DNA from: Micavibrio_C sp046294845
GTDB taxonomy: Bacteria; Pseudomonadota; Alphaproteobacteria; Micavibrionales; Micavibrionaceae
DNA length: 64,000 nucleotides
Direction: 5' to 3'
Assembly: GCA_046294845.1 (NCBI GenBank)
Contig: JBKBNU010000001.1
Coordinates: 1,364,001 to 1,428,000, forward strand
Shown: positions 23,069-31,268 of the stretch, in pieces
Layout: the number at the start of each line of letters is the position of its first letter
How positions within the stretch are numbered: the stretch's first letter is position 1
The notes under the pieces: generated by a model
Told to the model about the DNA's origin: nothing
Database searches by the model: none
The model's input: the letters and a program-made list of their open reading frames with translations, nothing else
Made by a program: the position numbers and the translations under genes

Positions 23069-24121
23069 TTAAGCGGCGATACGACCGAGCATTTTCTCGA
23101 GCTGCTCAGCGGCTTGAACCTCTGTGATCTTTTGTACGGCAGCAACTTCACGGGCCAAACGCTCCAGAGCTGATTGGTAAATCTGGCGCTCGGAGTAGGA
23201 CTGCTCGTGGTCATCGTTGCTGCGCTTCAGGTCACGCAGAACTTCAGCGATAGAAACCGGATCACCTGAATTGATCTTCATTTCATATTCCTGGGCGCGG
23301 CGGCTCCACATGGTACGCTTGATTTTGGCGCGGCCTTGCAGGGTCTTCATCGCGTCTTTCAGGCGGTCTGTAGAGCAAAGTTTGCGCAGACCGGATGATT
23401 TGGCTTTGAATACCGGAATTTTCAGGCACATACGGTCTTTTTCAAAGCGGATCGCATAGAGTTGAACGTCCATGCCGGCGATTGTTTGTGTCTCGATGTT
23501 CTCAACTACACCTACGCCATGGGCCGGATAGACAACGCTATCGCCAACCTTGAACAGGGCGGCAGCGCCATTGTCGTTTTGTGGCGGCATCGGGGCTGTT
23601 GTTACGATTTGACGCTGTGGCTGTTGGGCGGCACGGGCGGCGGCAAACGGGCTGTTTGAACGTTGCGGAGCGGCGGCCATAGCTGATTGGCGTACAGGCA
23701 AAGGAGCGGCAACGGCTTTTGTCTCTGCCTTGACGGGGGCGGCTACCGGAGTAGCGGCAACTTTAGAAGCAACGACCTTGGCAGGGGCCTTTTCTTTAAC
23801 AGCTTTAACGGGCTTAGCAGGAGTAACAGCTTTGGCGGTTGTTTTGGCTGGTGCCTTCGCAGCTTTAACCGGAGCGGCCTTAACAGGTTTTGTTGTCTTG
23901 GAGGTTTTTGCCGGAGCGGTCGCCTTCGTTGCTGTTTTCATATTAGTCTTTACTTTGCTGGATGTTAGGGATTTGCTGGCCACAGCTTTAGTTGCTGCCT
24001 TCTTGGCAGGGGCTTTAGCTACGGTTTTGGAAGCTGTTTTGGTGGTAGCGGTGCTTTTGGGGGCCTTTGTTACCTTCTTTACGGGGGCTTTTGTTGCTTT
24101 TGCTGCTTTTGTTACGGCCAT
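23069..24121 (-). CDS. carD: CarD family regulator with H1-like Lys/Ala/Pro tail
   Basis: CarD proteins bind the RNA polymerase beta subunit and promoter DNA and stabilise open complexes, typically at rRNA promoters. The CarD domain occupies about residues 188-350 (ALFKVGDSVVYPAHGVGVV, AIRFEKDRMCLKIP, KTLQGRAKIKRTMWSRRAQEYE in parts). The first 187 residues are a Lys/Ala/Pro/Thr-rich low-complexity tail (repeated KAAPVKAAKAPAKT-type units) like histone H1 or AlgP. ATG 24121 is chosen because GGAGAAGGTGGAG precedes it closely; an earlier start would lengthen by 14. The promoter is visible upstream. fdxA next door is a usual partner. Confidence 0.93.
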   Translation of the reverse strand: MAVTKAAKATKAPVKKVTKAPKSTATTKTASKTVAKAPAKKAATKAVASKSLTSSKVKTNMKTATKATAPAKTSKTTKPVKAAPVKAAKAPAKTTAKAVTPAKPVKAVKEKAPAKVVASKVAATPVAAPVKAETKAVAAPLPVRQSAMAAAPQRSNSPFAAARAAQQPQRQIVTTAPMPPQNDNGAAALFKVGDSVVYPAHGVGVVENIETQTIAGMDVQLYAIRFEKDRMCLKIPVFKAKSSGLRKLCSTDRLKDAMKTLQGRAKIKRTMWSRRAQEYEMKINSGDPVSIAEVLRDLKRSNDDHEQSYSERQIYQSALERLAREVAAVQKITEVQAAEQLEKMLGRIAA

Positions 24122-24454
24122 TTCTCCACCTTCTCCTATATATATCAACGAGTTAAAGGCCATTTTGTGATGGCCTCACCAAAGTCAGGGGCTGGCCGTA
24201 TGTAAAGAGGGGCATCCCTGATAGGTCGCTGTAGCGAATGGAGAGACTATAGTTAAAATTTCGTAAAATTTCAACCTGAAAAAACATAAGTTTACATATT
24301 TTATTTTCGATACGGAATGTATGAATCTATATTTTTCAATAATTTATAAATATTAATTAAAGTAAATGCTACGCTGGGGACAACTAAAAATTTAAACAAG
24401 CGTCTTTATCCCCGTGTGAACAGGGCGGGTAGTAGATCGTTTGGCAGAGGGGGC
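24122..24454. other. 333-bp intergenic region, carD leader
   Basis: No gene is visible between carD and fdxA. The right-hand part (about 24250-24395) is very AT-rich. It contains the carD promoter (24246-24274), which predicts a leader of about 118 nucleotides. I see no strong terminator for fdxA here. Confidence 0.5.
24246..24274 (-). promoter_or_regulatory. carD promoter
   Basis: On the minus strand TTGAAA and TATAGT lie exactly 17 bp apart. Each box is at most one base from consensus or nearly so, and the surroundings are AT-rich. It is the best sigma-70 promoter in the window. Confidence 0.7.
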
Positions 24455-24799
24455 CTAGTCGCCTTCACCGGGTTTGGGGCTGAACCAGTCCCGATACTTG
24501 TTGGCAGTCTCTTTGAATTCTTCTGCTTCGGGCAAGGCTTCCTTGGCGCGGGTAATGTTAGGCCATTTGGCGGCATACTCGCGGTTAATCTCGACCCACT
24601 TGCCGTTTTCGGCTTTTGCATCCATATCGGGGACAATAGCCTCGATCGGGCATTCCGGTTCACAGACGCCGCAATCGATGCATTCGTCCGGATGGATCAC
24701 CAGCATGTTCTCGCCTTCATAGAAGCAGTCGACAGGACACACTTCCACGCAGTCCGTGTATTTGCACTTTATACAGACATCTGTAACGACAAAGGTCAT
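24455..24799 (-). CDS. fdxA: 7Fe ferredoxin FdxA
   Basis: The 114-aa electron carrier has the pattern CIKCKYTDCVEVCPVDCF near residues 9-26 for the mixed [3Fe-4S]/[4Fe-4S] site, and CIDCGVCEPECP near 40-51, followed by a long helical C-terminus typical of FdxA (WVEINREYAAKWPNIT). ATG 24799 has GAGG upstream; the frame could extend four codons. It is in the conserved carD-fdxA neighbourhood of alphaproteobacteria. Confidence 0.96.
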   Translation of the reverse strand: MTFVVTDVCIKCKYTDCVEVCPVDCFYEGENMLVIHPDECIDCGVCEPECPIEAIVPDMDAKAENGKWVEINREYAAKWPNITRAKEALPEAEEFKETANKYRDWFSPKPGEGD

Positions 24800-24965
24800 A
24801 GGGGGCCTCAAGTGTTTTACAAGCAGGGCTTATATGGCACGACTTTTTGGCAGAATCCAGTCTTCTGTGACCGGTAAATGCGGATAGCTCTTTTATTTGA
24901 CATAATTTGCATGCCTGTGTTCCAATGTAGGTGCTTATACTCGTTCCCCTATAGGGAGAATGCCC

Positions 24966-25676
24966 ATGACCATCAGGCAAGATTTTACCCAAGCTGTTTC
25001 AGGAGATCAGAGCTCACAGGCAGAAGAAACCTTGCTGCGCATCCATCGGGCCGAGATTAATCTGGCCAGTGTTTATATGCCGCTGGAGGCGGGGGCGCAG
25101 GCTTATTTAAGCGCTCTCGATTTGGAAGATCTCTATTTAAAGCAGGGTGCCTATGAAGGTTATGGACACGAACCGGCTTTCTTTGAATGGAGCAAGGATG
25201 GTCTTGAAACTATCAAGAACGAATTACCTGCTATGGCAGGGCGCGGGGCCTTTCTGCAAGAAATAGAGGGCAGGGCAGCGCTCTTTGGACGGGTCACAGG
25301 CTATGACAGGGTACAGGTCATGCTGCGAGCTCTCAGTGCCACCAAAAACAATATGGTGGTCCATGTTGATAACCAGACAGGTTTGCGGGGATTGCAAACC
25401 CTGACGGGTGATGTGAGTACCTTATGGTTACCGGATCATCTGGTGGATATGAAATCTTTTAGGGCCGAGTATGATGAGCAAGGCCGTATGATTGGCAACC
25501 ATCTCCAGACAAGCTTTAAAGAACAAAGCCAGTTACAACAAATCCCCAAACACCATATGTCCATCCACAAGGGGCAGAATTACGCCAATCCACTATTCCA
25601 TTCGGCACCAGGGTATAATCCGGGGCTGGGGTTTTATCCCGGAACGCGTCTTATTGCGACTTTTGATCGTCTTTAG
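24966..25676 (+). CDS. hypothetical protein, 236 aa
   Basis: Not recognised. The protein is soluble-looking, with an acidic, mostly helical N-terminal two thirds (YMPLEAGAQAYLSALDLEDLYL, RAALFGRVTGYDRVQVMLRAL). Its C-terminal third is rich in His, Tyr, Gly and Pro (KHHMSIHKGQNYANPLFHSAPGY). ATG 24966 is chosen because AGGGAG (24954-24959) directly abuts the alternative ATG 24960. A TTGACA box at 24897 has no well-spaced -10. Its last 26 bases overlap the 3' end of the convergent DMT transporter gene. Confidence 0.65.
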   Translation: MTIRQDFTQAVSGDQSSQAEETLLRIHRAEINLASVYMPLEAGAQAYLSALDLEDLYLKQGAYEGYGHEPAFFEWSKDGLETIKNELPAMAGRGAFLQEIEGRAALFGRVTGYDRVQVMLRALSATKNNMVVHVDNQTGLRGLQTLTGDVSTLWLPDHLVDMKSFRAEYDEQGRMIGNHLQTSFKEQSQLQQIPKHHMSIHKGQNYANPLFHSAPGYNPGLGFYPGTRLIATFDRL

Positions 25677-26625
25677 GTGACTCTGGAGCTATTGCCGTCA
25701 CAAGAGTGTCTTGTTTGGCCGAGATACCAAATACATCGACCTCTGTCGTGGGTTTGTATTTTTTTCGGGCTTCGCGCCAGACAATATAAAGGCCGCATGA
25801 TATGACCAGAGGGCTACCAACCCAAACCTGCCAGACAGGCAGATGGTGCCAGATCATAAAATCGAGAGCTGCAGCAATGATGATGCCAAAGTAATTGAAG
25901 GCGCTGACATACGCGGCAGGAGCTTTGGCATAGGCATAGGTCATGAATACCTGCGCTACACCACCCAGAAGACCTGTCATGACCAGATAGAATAGACCAA
26001 GGGCGCTGGGATTTGTCCATTCGCTGATCATCCAGACCCCGCTCATGAGAGAACAAAAAGCACTGAAATAGAAAACAATCGTCAGTGAATGTTCGGTACG
26101 GCTCAGTTTCCGGATGGAAACCATGGCAAAAGCCATCAGGATTGCGGCACACATAGCGATCAGGCTGCCTTCAACATTTCCGTTTCCTGCCGGTTGCAGC
26201 ATAAACAGAACGGCAGCAAGCCCGACAATAACAGCGGCCCAGCGGTGGGAGCCCACTTTCTCGTCGAGGAGAACCACGGAAAGACTGGTAAGGATTAAAG
26301 GAGATGCAAATAAAATGGCTGTCGCATTTGCCAACGGGAGCACTTTATAGGCCCAGAAGACGCAGCACATGCTGAAAAAACCGACAAAACCGCGCACAAA
26401 ATGTCCAGAAAAATTGCCGGTTTTGAAGAGGGCTGGGTTCTTTTGATGCAGGATCAGCCATACGACAGGGATCATCCCGATAAAATTCCTGAAGAACATA
26501 ACCTGCGACAGTGCATGTTGTTCTGTCGCCAGCTTAACAAACAGGTTCATTAAAGAAAAAAGCAGGATGGCGCCACTAATGGCCAGAAAAATTCTGACAG
26601 GATTCTCAACGGGGGTCTCGGTCAT
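25651..26625 (-). CDS. EamA/DMT family transporter
   Basis: The 324-aa inner-membrane protein has about ten transmembrane segments in two EamA repeats of five helices (FLAISGAILLFSLMNLFVKL, then LLGGVAQVFMTYAYAKAP), with conserved FRNFIGMIP and VVLLDEKVGSHRWAAV elements. Such drug/metabolite transporters export amino acids, purines or other metabolites; the substrate is not predictable. A Lys/Asp-rich cytoplasmic tail ends the protein. ATG 26625 has GGAG 11 bases upstream; a TTG three codons earlier is less likely. Confidence 0.9.
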   Translation of the reverse strand: MTETPVENPVRIFLAISGAILLFSLMNLFVKLATEQHALSQVMFFRNFIGMIPVVWLILHQKNPALFKTGNFSGHFVRGFVGFFSMCCVFWAYKVLPLANATAILFASPLILTSLSVVLLDEKVGSHRWAAVIVGLAAVLFMLQPAGNGNVEGSLIAMCAAILMAFAMVSIRKLSRTEHSLTIVFYFSAFCSLMSGVWMISEWTNPSALGLFYLVMTGLLGGVAQVFMTYAYAKAPAAYVSAFNYFGIIIAAALDFMIWHHLPVWQVWVGSPLVISCGLYIVWREARKKYKPTTEVDVFGISAKQDTLVTAIAPESPKDDQKSQ

Positions 26626-26696
26626 TTTCGGCAATACTCCGGAGAACGACTATACGCTTCCGGTTACCAAATAACAGATGTCTTAAAGGTTATGTT

Positions 26697-27071
26697 CTAA
26701 GAAAAATCCGCACGGATTGTCGTACGCTCTTTGGGGGTATCGGTTTGCAAGGCATATTCGCGCCTTCTTTCATATCGAAGGGAGTCGTTTGGCTGATCGC
26801 TGGGGTTAAACCCGCTGATAGCCTTTTTTAACCTGCTAACGGCGTGGTCGGATGTGGGATCTTTAATATTCAGATAGGCAATAGCCACTTCATATTTTCG
26901 CAAGGATTGAATATCAGCGGGCTTCAGTTGCGCGGGCTCGGTTTTTCCCATCTGAATATTGAGGGCAGATTTTTCTATATGGAGCCTGTTCAGTATTTGC
27001 TGGTCATCACGATCGCCGCGCTCACGGAGATTCTCGACCATATCAATTCCCGCATGTTTCAGCGTACTCAT
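26697..27071 (-). CDS. hypothetical protein, paralogue of the next gene
   Basis: The 124-aa protein is not recognised. It starts MSTLKHAGIDMVENLRERGD, continues with a helix and LKPADIQSLRKYEVAIAYLNIKD, and has a basic C-terminus. The same layout occurs in the gene immediately upstream (27134-27514): HAGIDMVE against HPGVEMVD, and KYEVAIAYLNIKD against TLEIALAYNEIDD. AGGAGA precedes the ATG at good spacing. It is cytoplasmic, likely a helical adaptor or structural protein. The two genes probably arose by tandem duplication. Confidence 0.65.
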   Translation of the reverse strand: MSTLKHAGIDMVENLRERGDRDDQQILNRLHIEKSALNIQMGKTEPAQLKPADIQSLRKYEVAIAYLNIKDPTSDHAVSRLKKAISGFNPSDQPNDSLRYERRREYALQTDTPKERTTIRADFS

Positions 27072-27133
27072 AGAAAATCTCCTGCAGGTTCCTTATGCGG
27101 TAATCGTGGTGTCATAAACTAAAAACAGGAATT

Positions 27134-27514
27134 TTACTCGAATTTTGTTTTCACACCTGTTGCTACAAGACCGCATTGCTGCGAGGTCAGGGCTGTCTGA
27201 TGGGCTCTTTTGTGGAAAGTGGATGCCAGAGGATCCCCCTGAGGAGAATGCCCTTTTCGGGCATAATCCAGCTTTTTCAAAAGCTCGGGATTGCCCAGAT
27301 CATCAATTTCATTGTAGGCGAGGGCAATTTCCAGCGTGTGGAGCTCAAAAATCTGGCCGGGGGTTAATTCCTCGGGCTGTAGAGATGAAAGGGCGTCATG
27401 GAGGTGGTTATGGTTTTTCACCAGTATGGTATGGATTGTGGCGTGATCTTTGCCTGAATCCCTCATTTGATCTACCATCTCCACGCCGGGATGGCATAAA
27501 CCCTTTATTCCCAT
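27134..27514 (-). CDS. hypothetical protein, paralogue of the previous gene
   Basis: The 126-aa protein shares the HPGVEMVDQMR start and the central LTPGQIFELHTLEIALAYNEID helix with the downstream 124-aa protein. It has a different, His/Ala-rich C-terminus. No known domain or motif is apparent. It is divergent from the SDR gene, with 84 AT-rich bp between. A GGTGGA site sits unusually close to the ATG. The two genes are likely one transcription unit. Confidence 0.65.
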   Translation of the reverse strand: MGIKGLCHPGVEMVDQMRDSGKDHATIHTILVKNHNHLHDALSSLQPEELTPGQIFELHTLEIALAYNEIDDLGNPELLKKLDYARKGHSPQGDPLASTFHKRAHQTALTSQQCGLVATGVKTKFE

Positions 27515-27598
27515 GATCCACCCATTCTAATTAGTACTTATTGTTATATTTTCTTCAGTATATAGTTAATATCGGCTTAAGAAAGTGGATTTAAACGC

Positions 27599-28447
27599 AT
27601 GGAAAATAAACAAAAAATAGCATGGGTTACCGGCGCGTCATCGGGGATTGGCGCGGCGCTGGCTTTGAAGCTGGTGAAAAAGGGATGGATCGTTGCTACA
27701 ACAGCCCGCTCTGCCGATAAAATGGAGGTATTGGTTCACCATGTCGAGATTTTTGGCGGCGGCGGTAAAATTGTCAGTTATCCGGGGGATGTGACTGATA
27801 AGGCGGCCATGGCATCAATCGTTCAGCGTATTGAAGCCGAGCAGGGTCCGATAGATCTGGCGGTTTTAAATGCTGGTGCCTATATACCCGATACTGTTGA
27901 CGATTTTTCGGCAGATGCCTTGCGCCAGCAATACGAAATTAATGTGTTTGGCGTGGCTAATTGCCTCGAACCGCTATTGCCCTTGTTTAAAGGGCGCAAC
28001 AGAGGGCATTTGGCGATTGTTGCCAGTGTTGCCGGCTACAGGGGATTACCCCGTTCTATATCCTATGGTTCCAGCAAGGCAGCCCTGATTAACATGTCTG
28101 AGGCATTGGCAATCGAGTTGCGTGGGACGGGTGTCAAGGTGCAGGTGGTGAACCCCGGCTTTGTAAAGACGCCGCTTACCGACAAGAATGATTTTTATAT
28201 GCCGATGATTATGGATGTCGATCGGGCCGCAGAAGAATTTGTTTGTGGTTTGAATGGCGGGTTTTTTGAAATTTCTTTTCCATGGGTCTTTGGTTTATTG
28301 ACCAAGATTGTGGGCTTGCTGCCGGACAAGGCGTACATTTGGACGATCGGCAAGATCAAGGAAAAACAATGGAGCATGAAAGGGGAAGGCCAGAATGACA
28401 GCAACGACACAGATCAATCAGGCGATGGCACTTCAAAAGCCGCTTGA
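27599..28447 (+). CDS. SDR family NAD(P)-dependent oxidoreductase
   Basis: The 282-aa short-chain dehydrogenase has the cofactor motif TGASSGIG near residues 12-19, DVTD, LNAGAY near 89-94 (the NNAG position), and the catalytic Ser...Tyr-x-x-x-Lys as SVAGYRGLPRSISYGSSKAA near 142-161. It is membrane-distal and cytoplasmic. The next gene overlaps by 53 bp and encodes an NTF2-like protein. This SDR/NTF2 pair often accompanies photolyase and cyclopropane-lipid genes in proteobacteria, and a photolyase gene lies 1.4 kb away. The substrate is unknown. Confidence 0.92.
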   Translation: MENKQKIAWVTGASSGIGAALALKLVKKGWIVATTARSADKMEVLVHHVEIFGGGGKIVSYPGDVTDKAAMASIVQRIEAEQGPIDLAVLNAGAYIPDTVDDFSADALRQQYEINVFGVANCLEPLLPLFKGRNRGHLAIVASVAGYRGLPRSISYGSSKAALINMSEALAIELRGTGVKVQVVNPGFVKTPLTDKNDFYMPMIMDVDRAAEEFVCGLNGGFFEISFPWVFGLLTKIVGLLPDKAYIWTIGKIKEKQWSMKGEGQNDSNDTDQSGDGTSKAA

Positions 28448-28832
28448 AGATTATATTCATTTTCTGGAGCGTCTGAATAGCCGATCGTTGAAGTTGCTTG
28501 GTAATTTGGCAGCACCTGGAATGCGCTATGTCGATCCACTGCGTGATGTACAAGGCGTGGATGAAGTGATCCGTGCCTTTGAAGAGCGCATACAGCGCGA
28601 GGGTCTGATGAAAATCAGGATTACCGATACAGCTTTCGGACGTGAATCCGAAATGGTCTATATACGCTGGCAAAGACGAAGTGGTGATAGCGATGCCCAC
28701 TTGGTCGAGGGTATTAGCGAAGTTCTTTTTTCGAATGACGGGCGGGTTCTCTTGCACAAAGATTATTATGCTCCGTTTGAAAAAGCGGCGGCACCCAAAG
28801 GGCTATGGGCTCGCCTTCTAAAGCAGGCCTAA
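28395..28832 (+). CDS. nuclear transport factor 2-like (SnoaL-type) protein
   Basis: The 145-aa protein has the cone-shaped NTF2/SnoaL fold pattern: an N-terminal helix LEDYIHFLERLNSRSLKLL, YVDPLRDVQGVDEVIRAFEE, and strands ending VEGISEVLFSNDGRVLLHKDYYAP. Such proteins are small-molecule isomerases or non-enzymatic partners. The gene starts inside the SDR coding region with its own GGGAAGG site and overlaps it by 53 bp, so the two are translationally linked. A role with the SDR in lipid modification is inferred from the family context only. Confidence 0.82.
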   Translation: MTATTQINQAMALQKPLEDYIHFLERLNSRSLKLLGNLAAPGMRYVDPLRDVQGVDEVIRAFEERIQREGLMKIRITDTAFGRESEMVYIRWQRRSGDSDAHLVEGISEVLFSNDGRVLLHKDYYAPFEKAAAPKGLWARLLKQA

Positions 28833-28842
28833 TCTTTATATT

Positions 28843-29742
28843 TCAGATGATCGTCAGCGTGGGGTTACCTTTGGCCGATAGTTTGACTGTGGCCCCCACA
28901 GGAAATGTTACCAGATCATTTTCATGGCCAAACGGGGCATCAAAAATCTGGGGGAAGGATGTACCGGTCGTATGGTGACGGACCATGTCATGGACAGTGC
29001 GATCAAATAAGGTTTTACCTGTATCGGTCATATGCGAGAAATCGCCAATAATCAGCCCGTTAATTTTATTGAATACGCCCGCCAGTTTCAATTGCAGGAA
29101 AAAGCGGTTGATACGCGATAGCTCATCACCGATATCTTCTAAAAATAAAACAGCACCTTGGAACTCCGGCTCATAACCTGTGCCGAGCATGCTGCATAGA
29201 ACACTGAGGTTACCCCCTACAAGGTGGCCTTCACATTCACCGGATTTTTCTACAGTGCAGCCATTTAAAGGGATGTTTTTTTCATGACCGGAGAGGAGTC
29301 TGAAGCATTGGGTTAGCTGTCCCTGATCCATGCTCTGGATTCTGTTCAACACGGGGCCATGAAATGTCACGATATCGCTTTTATCGGCGATGGTATTGAT
29401 CAGCGTTGTGATATCGCTAAAACCCACTAGAATTTTAGGGTTGTTCTTTAGCTTGTTGTAGTCGAGGAGGGCAAGCATTTCTCCGGCCTCATTGCCACCG
29501 CGGGCAGCCATAATGGCTTTGACTTCTGCATCATCCCACAATTCATGAAAGGCATCGGCTTTTTGCTGCGGTGTTCCGGCAGAGGAATGGAAAGCCAGAT
29601 AGGTTTGCGGGTGAACCTTGACCTTATAACCCATACTTTCAAGAATTCTGATCGCCGGATCAATTTGCGCCTGATCTACACGGTTGGCTGGTGCCATGAT
29701 GCCGATGGTTTCGCCCGGTCGTATTGATGGAAGTGTGCGCAT
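28843..29742 (-). CDS. LD-carboxypeptidase (peptidase family S66)
   Basis: This family cleaves the terminal D-alanine from tetrapeptides in murein recycling (LdcA) or self-immunity peptides (MccF). The 299-aa protein has the S66 triad: Ser in VGFSDITTL near residue 103, Glu in VLFLEDIGDE near 202 and His in APFGHEND near 274, plus ARGGNEAGE, where typical members read RGGYG. It has no signal peptide, which fits cytosolic recycling. The gene stands convergent to the NTF2-like gene. A GGGGGGA site precedes its ATG. Confidence 0.92.
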   Translation of the reverse strand: MRTLPSIRPGETIGIMAPANRVDQAQIDPAIRILESMGYKVKVHPQTYLAFHSSAGTPQQKADAFHELWDDAEVKAIMAARGGNEAGEMLALLDYNKLKNNPKILVGFSDITTLINTIADKSDIVTFHGPVLNRIQSMDQGQLTQCFRLLSGHEKNIPLNGCTVEKSGECEGHLVGGNLSVLCSMLGTGYEPEFQGAVLFLEDIGDELSRINRFFLQLKLAGVFNKINGLIIGDFSHMTDTGKTLFDRTVHDMVRHHTTGTSFPQIFDAPFGHENDLVTFPVGATVKLSAKGNPTLTII

Positions 29743-29819
29743 TTTCGTCCCCCCTGACCATGTATGCTAACCAAGTCTAGTTTTCATACATTCCCATGAC
29801 AAGAGGGTTTTAAGTTTTC

Positions 29820-31268
29820 TCAGGCTTGGTTTTTTGTGAATTGGAAAGCTGCCAAGGCCTTTTCACGGGCAAGCTTATGATCGACGATAGGGGCGGGATA
29901 TGTTTTGCCCAGCGTAATGCCCGATTCCTTGAGAATCAGGGGGGGCGCTTCCCATGGGCGATGGATGAGATTGTCAGGCAGTTTTGCCAGTTCAGGACAA
30001 TACATTCTGACATAATCACCTTGCGGATCAAATTTTTCGCCTTGGCCAACCGGATTAAAAACACGGAAATAGGGAGCCGCATCTGCCCCACAACCGGCAA
30101 TCCACTGCCAGCTGGCGGCATTATTGGCAAGGTCTGCATCAACCAGACAGTCCCAGAACCATTTTTCACCTTCACGCCAGTGCAGGAGTAAATCTTTCAC
30201 CAAAAATGATCCGACAATCATACGGACACGGTTGTGCATATAGCCCGTCTGCCAAAGTTCGCGCATGCCGGCATCAACAATCGGATAACCTGTCATGCCC
30301 GTTTGCCAAGCATGGAGGGCTTTATCATCCTTGTGCCAGGGAAAGTTATTGAATCTTTCTTGAAGGGGATTATGCGGAAGATCGGGGTTATGATAGAGCA
30401 GGCCATAGGAAAATTCCCGCCATCCCATTTCGCTCAAGAAATGGTCGCCGTCTGTTTCGGCATGCTGTACGATCATTTGCTCTTTGATTTTATGCCAGAC
30501 AGTGCGGGGGGATATTTCTCCAAAATGCAGATACGGGGATAGACGAGAGACGTGGGGCAGTGAAGGAAAATTGCGGCCCTCTTTATAACCTTTCAATCCT
30601 TCTTCGATAAAATTTTTCAAGCATGACAGTGCACCTTGCTCGCCGATTTCCCAGTGATCCTGCATTTTTATATCCCATCGCGGTTGCGGTGGAAGCGGGA
30701 GCAACGATAATTCATCAATAGATTGGCGGAAGGGAATGTCTGCAAGTTTAATTTTGGCCGGAGCCTTTAGCGGCTCTGCTGGTGGCTGTGCTTTCAGACA
30801 TCCTTTTCTGAAGAAAGGTGTAAAGACTTTATAGGGCGTTCCATCATCTTTGGTAATAGTCCAAGGTTCAAAAAGCAAAGCGCTGTTATAGCTTTTAACT
30901 TCGACGCCTTCATCTTCCAGCTGTGATTTTAGAACCTTGTCGCGGTTGATGCGCCAGGGTTCATAGCATCTGTTCCAGAAAACAGCCTTAATATCATATT
31001 CCTGCACAAGGGAGGGCAGAATATCCTGAGCCGCCCCTACACGGAAAATCATTTTCCCCGAGAGAGATTTATTGAGGGCGTTTAATGAATGATGTAGCCA
31101 CCAGCGGCTTGCGCCGCCCATTTTCCAAGGGCCAGCATTTATATCATCTAGAATATAAAGCGGAATAACATCATATCCGCCATCTACAGCAGCGGCCAAC
31201 GCAGGATTATCATGCAGACGCAAATCCTGCCTGAACCAGACAATCGCCTTTTTAGATGCGTTGGACAT
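29820..31268 (-). CDS. phrB: deoxyribodipyrimidine photolyase (class I CPD)
   Basis: PhrB repairs UV-induced cyclobutane pyrimidine dimers using FADH- and blue light. The 482-aa protein has the N-terminal antenna domain (IVWFRQDLRLHDNPAL near residues 9-24). The FAD-binding C-terminal half has SRLSPYLHFGEISPR, the WREFSYGLLYHNP segment, MTGYPIVDAGMREL and WFWDCLVDADLANNAASWQW. All typical Trp-rich elements are present. Its start overlaps the stop of the DHH gene by ATGA, so the two are one operon. Confidence 0.97.
   Translation of the reverse strand: MSNASKKAIVWFRQDLRLHDNPALAAAVDGGYDVIPLYILDDINAGPWKMGGASRWWLHHSLNALNKSLSGKMIFRVGAAQDILPSLVQEYDIKAVFWNRCYEPWRINRDKVLKSQLEDEGVEVKSYNSALLFEPWTITKDDGTPYKVFTPFFRKGCLKAQPPAEPLKAPAKIKLADIPFRQSIDELSLLPLPPQPRWDIKMQDHWEIGEQGALSCLKNFIEEGLKGYKEGRNFPSLPHVSRLSPYLHFGEISPRTVWHKIKEQMIVQHAETDGDHFLSEMGWREFSYGLLYHNPDLPHNPLQERFNNFPWHKDDKALHAWQTGMTGYPIVDAGMRELWQTGYMHNRVRMIVGSFLVKDLLLHWREGEKWFWDCLVDADLANNAASWQWIAGCGADAAPYFRVFNPVGQGEKFDPQGDYVRMYCPELAKLPDNLIHRPWEAPPLILKESGITLGKTYPAPIVDHKLAREKALAAFQFTKNQA

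Noticed and set aside
23730..24170. 146-aa hydrophobic open frame antisense to carD
   Set aside because: It is the reverse complement of the Lys/Ala/Pro-rich CarD tail, which automatically yields a long Ala/Leu/Val-rich antisense frame; no own signals.
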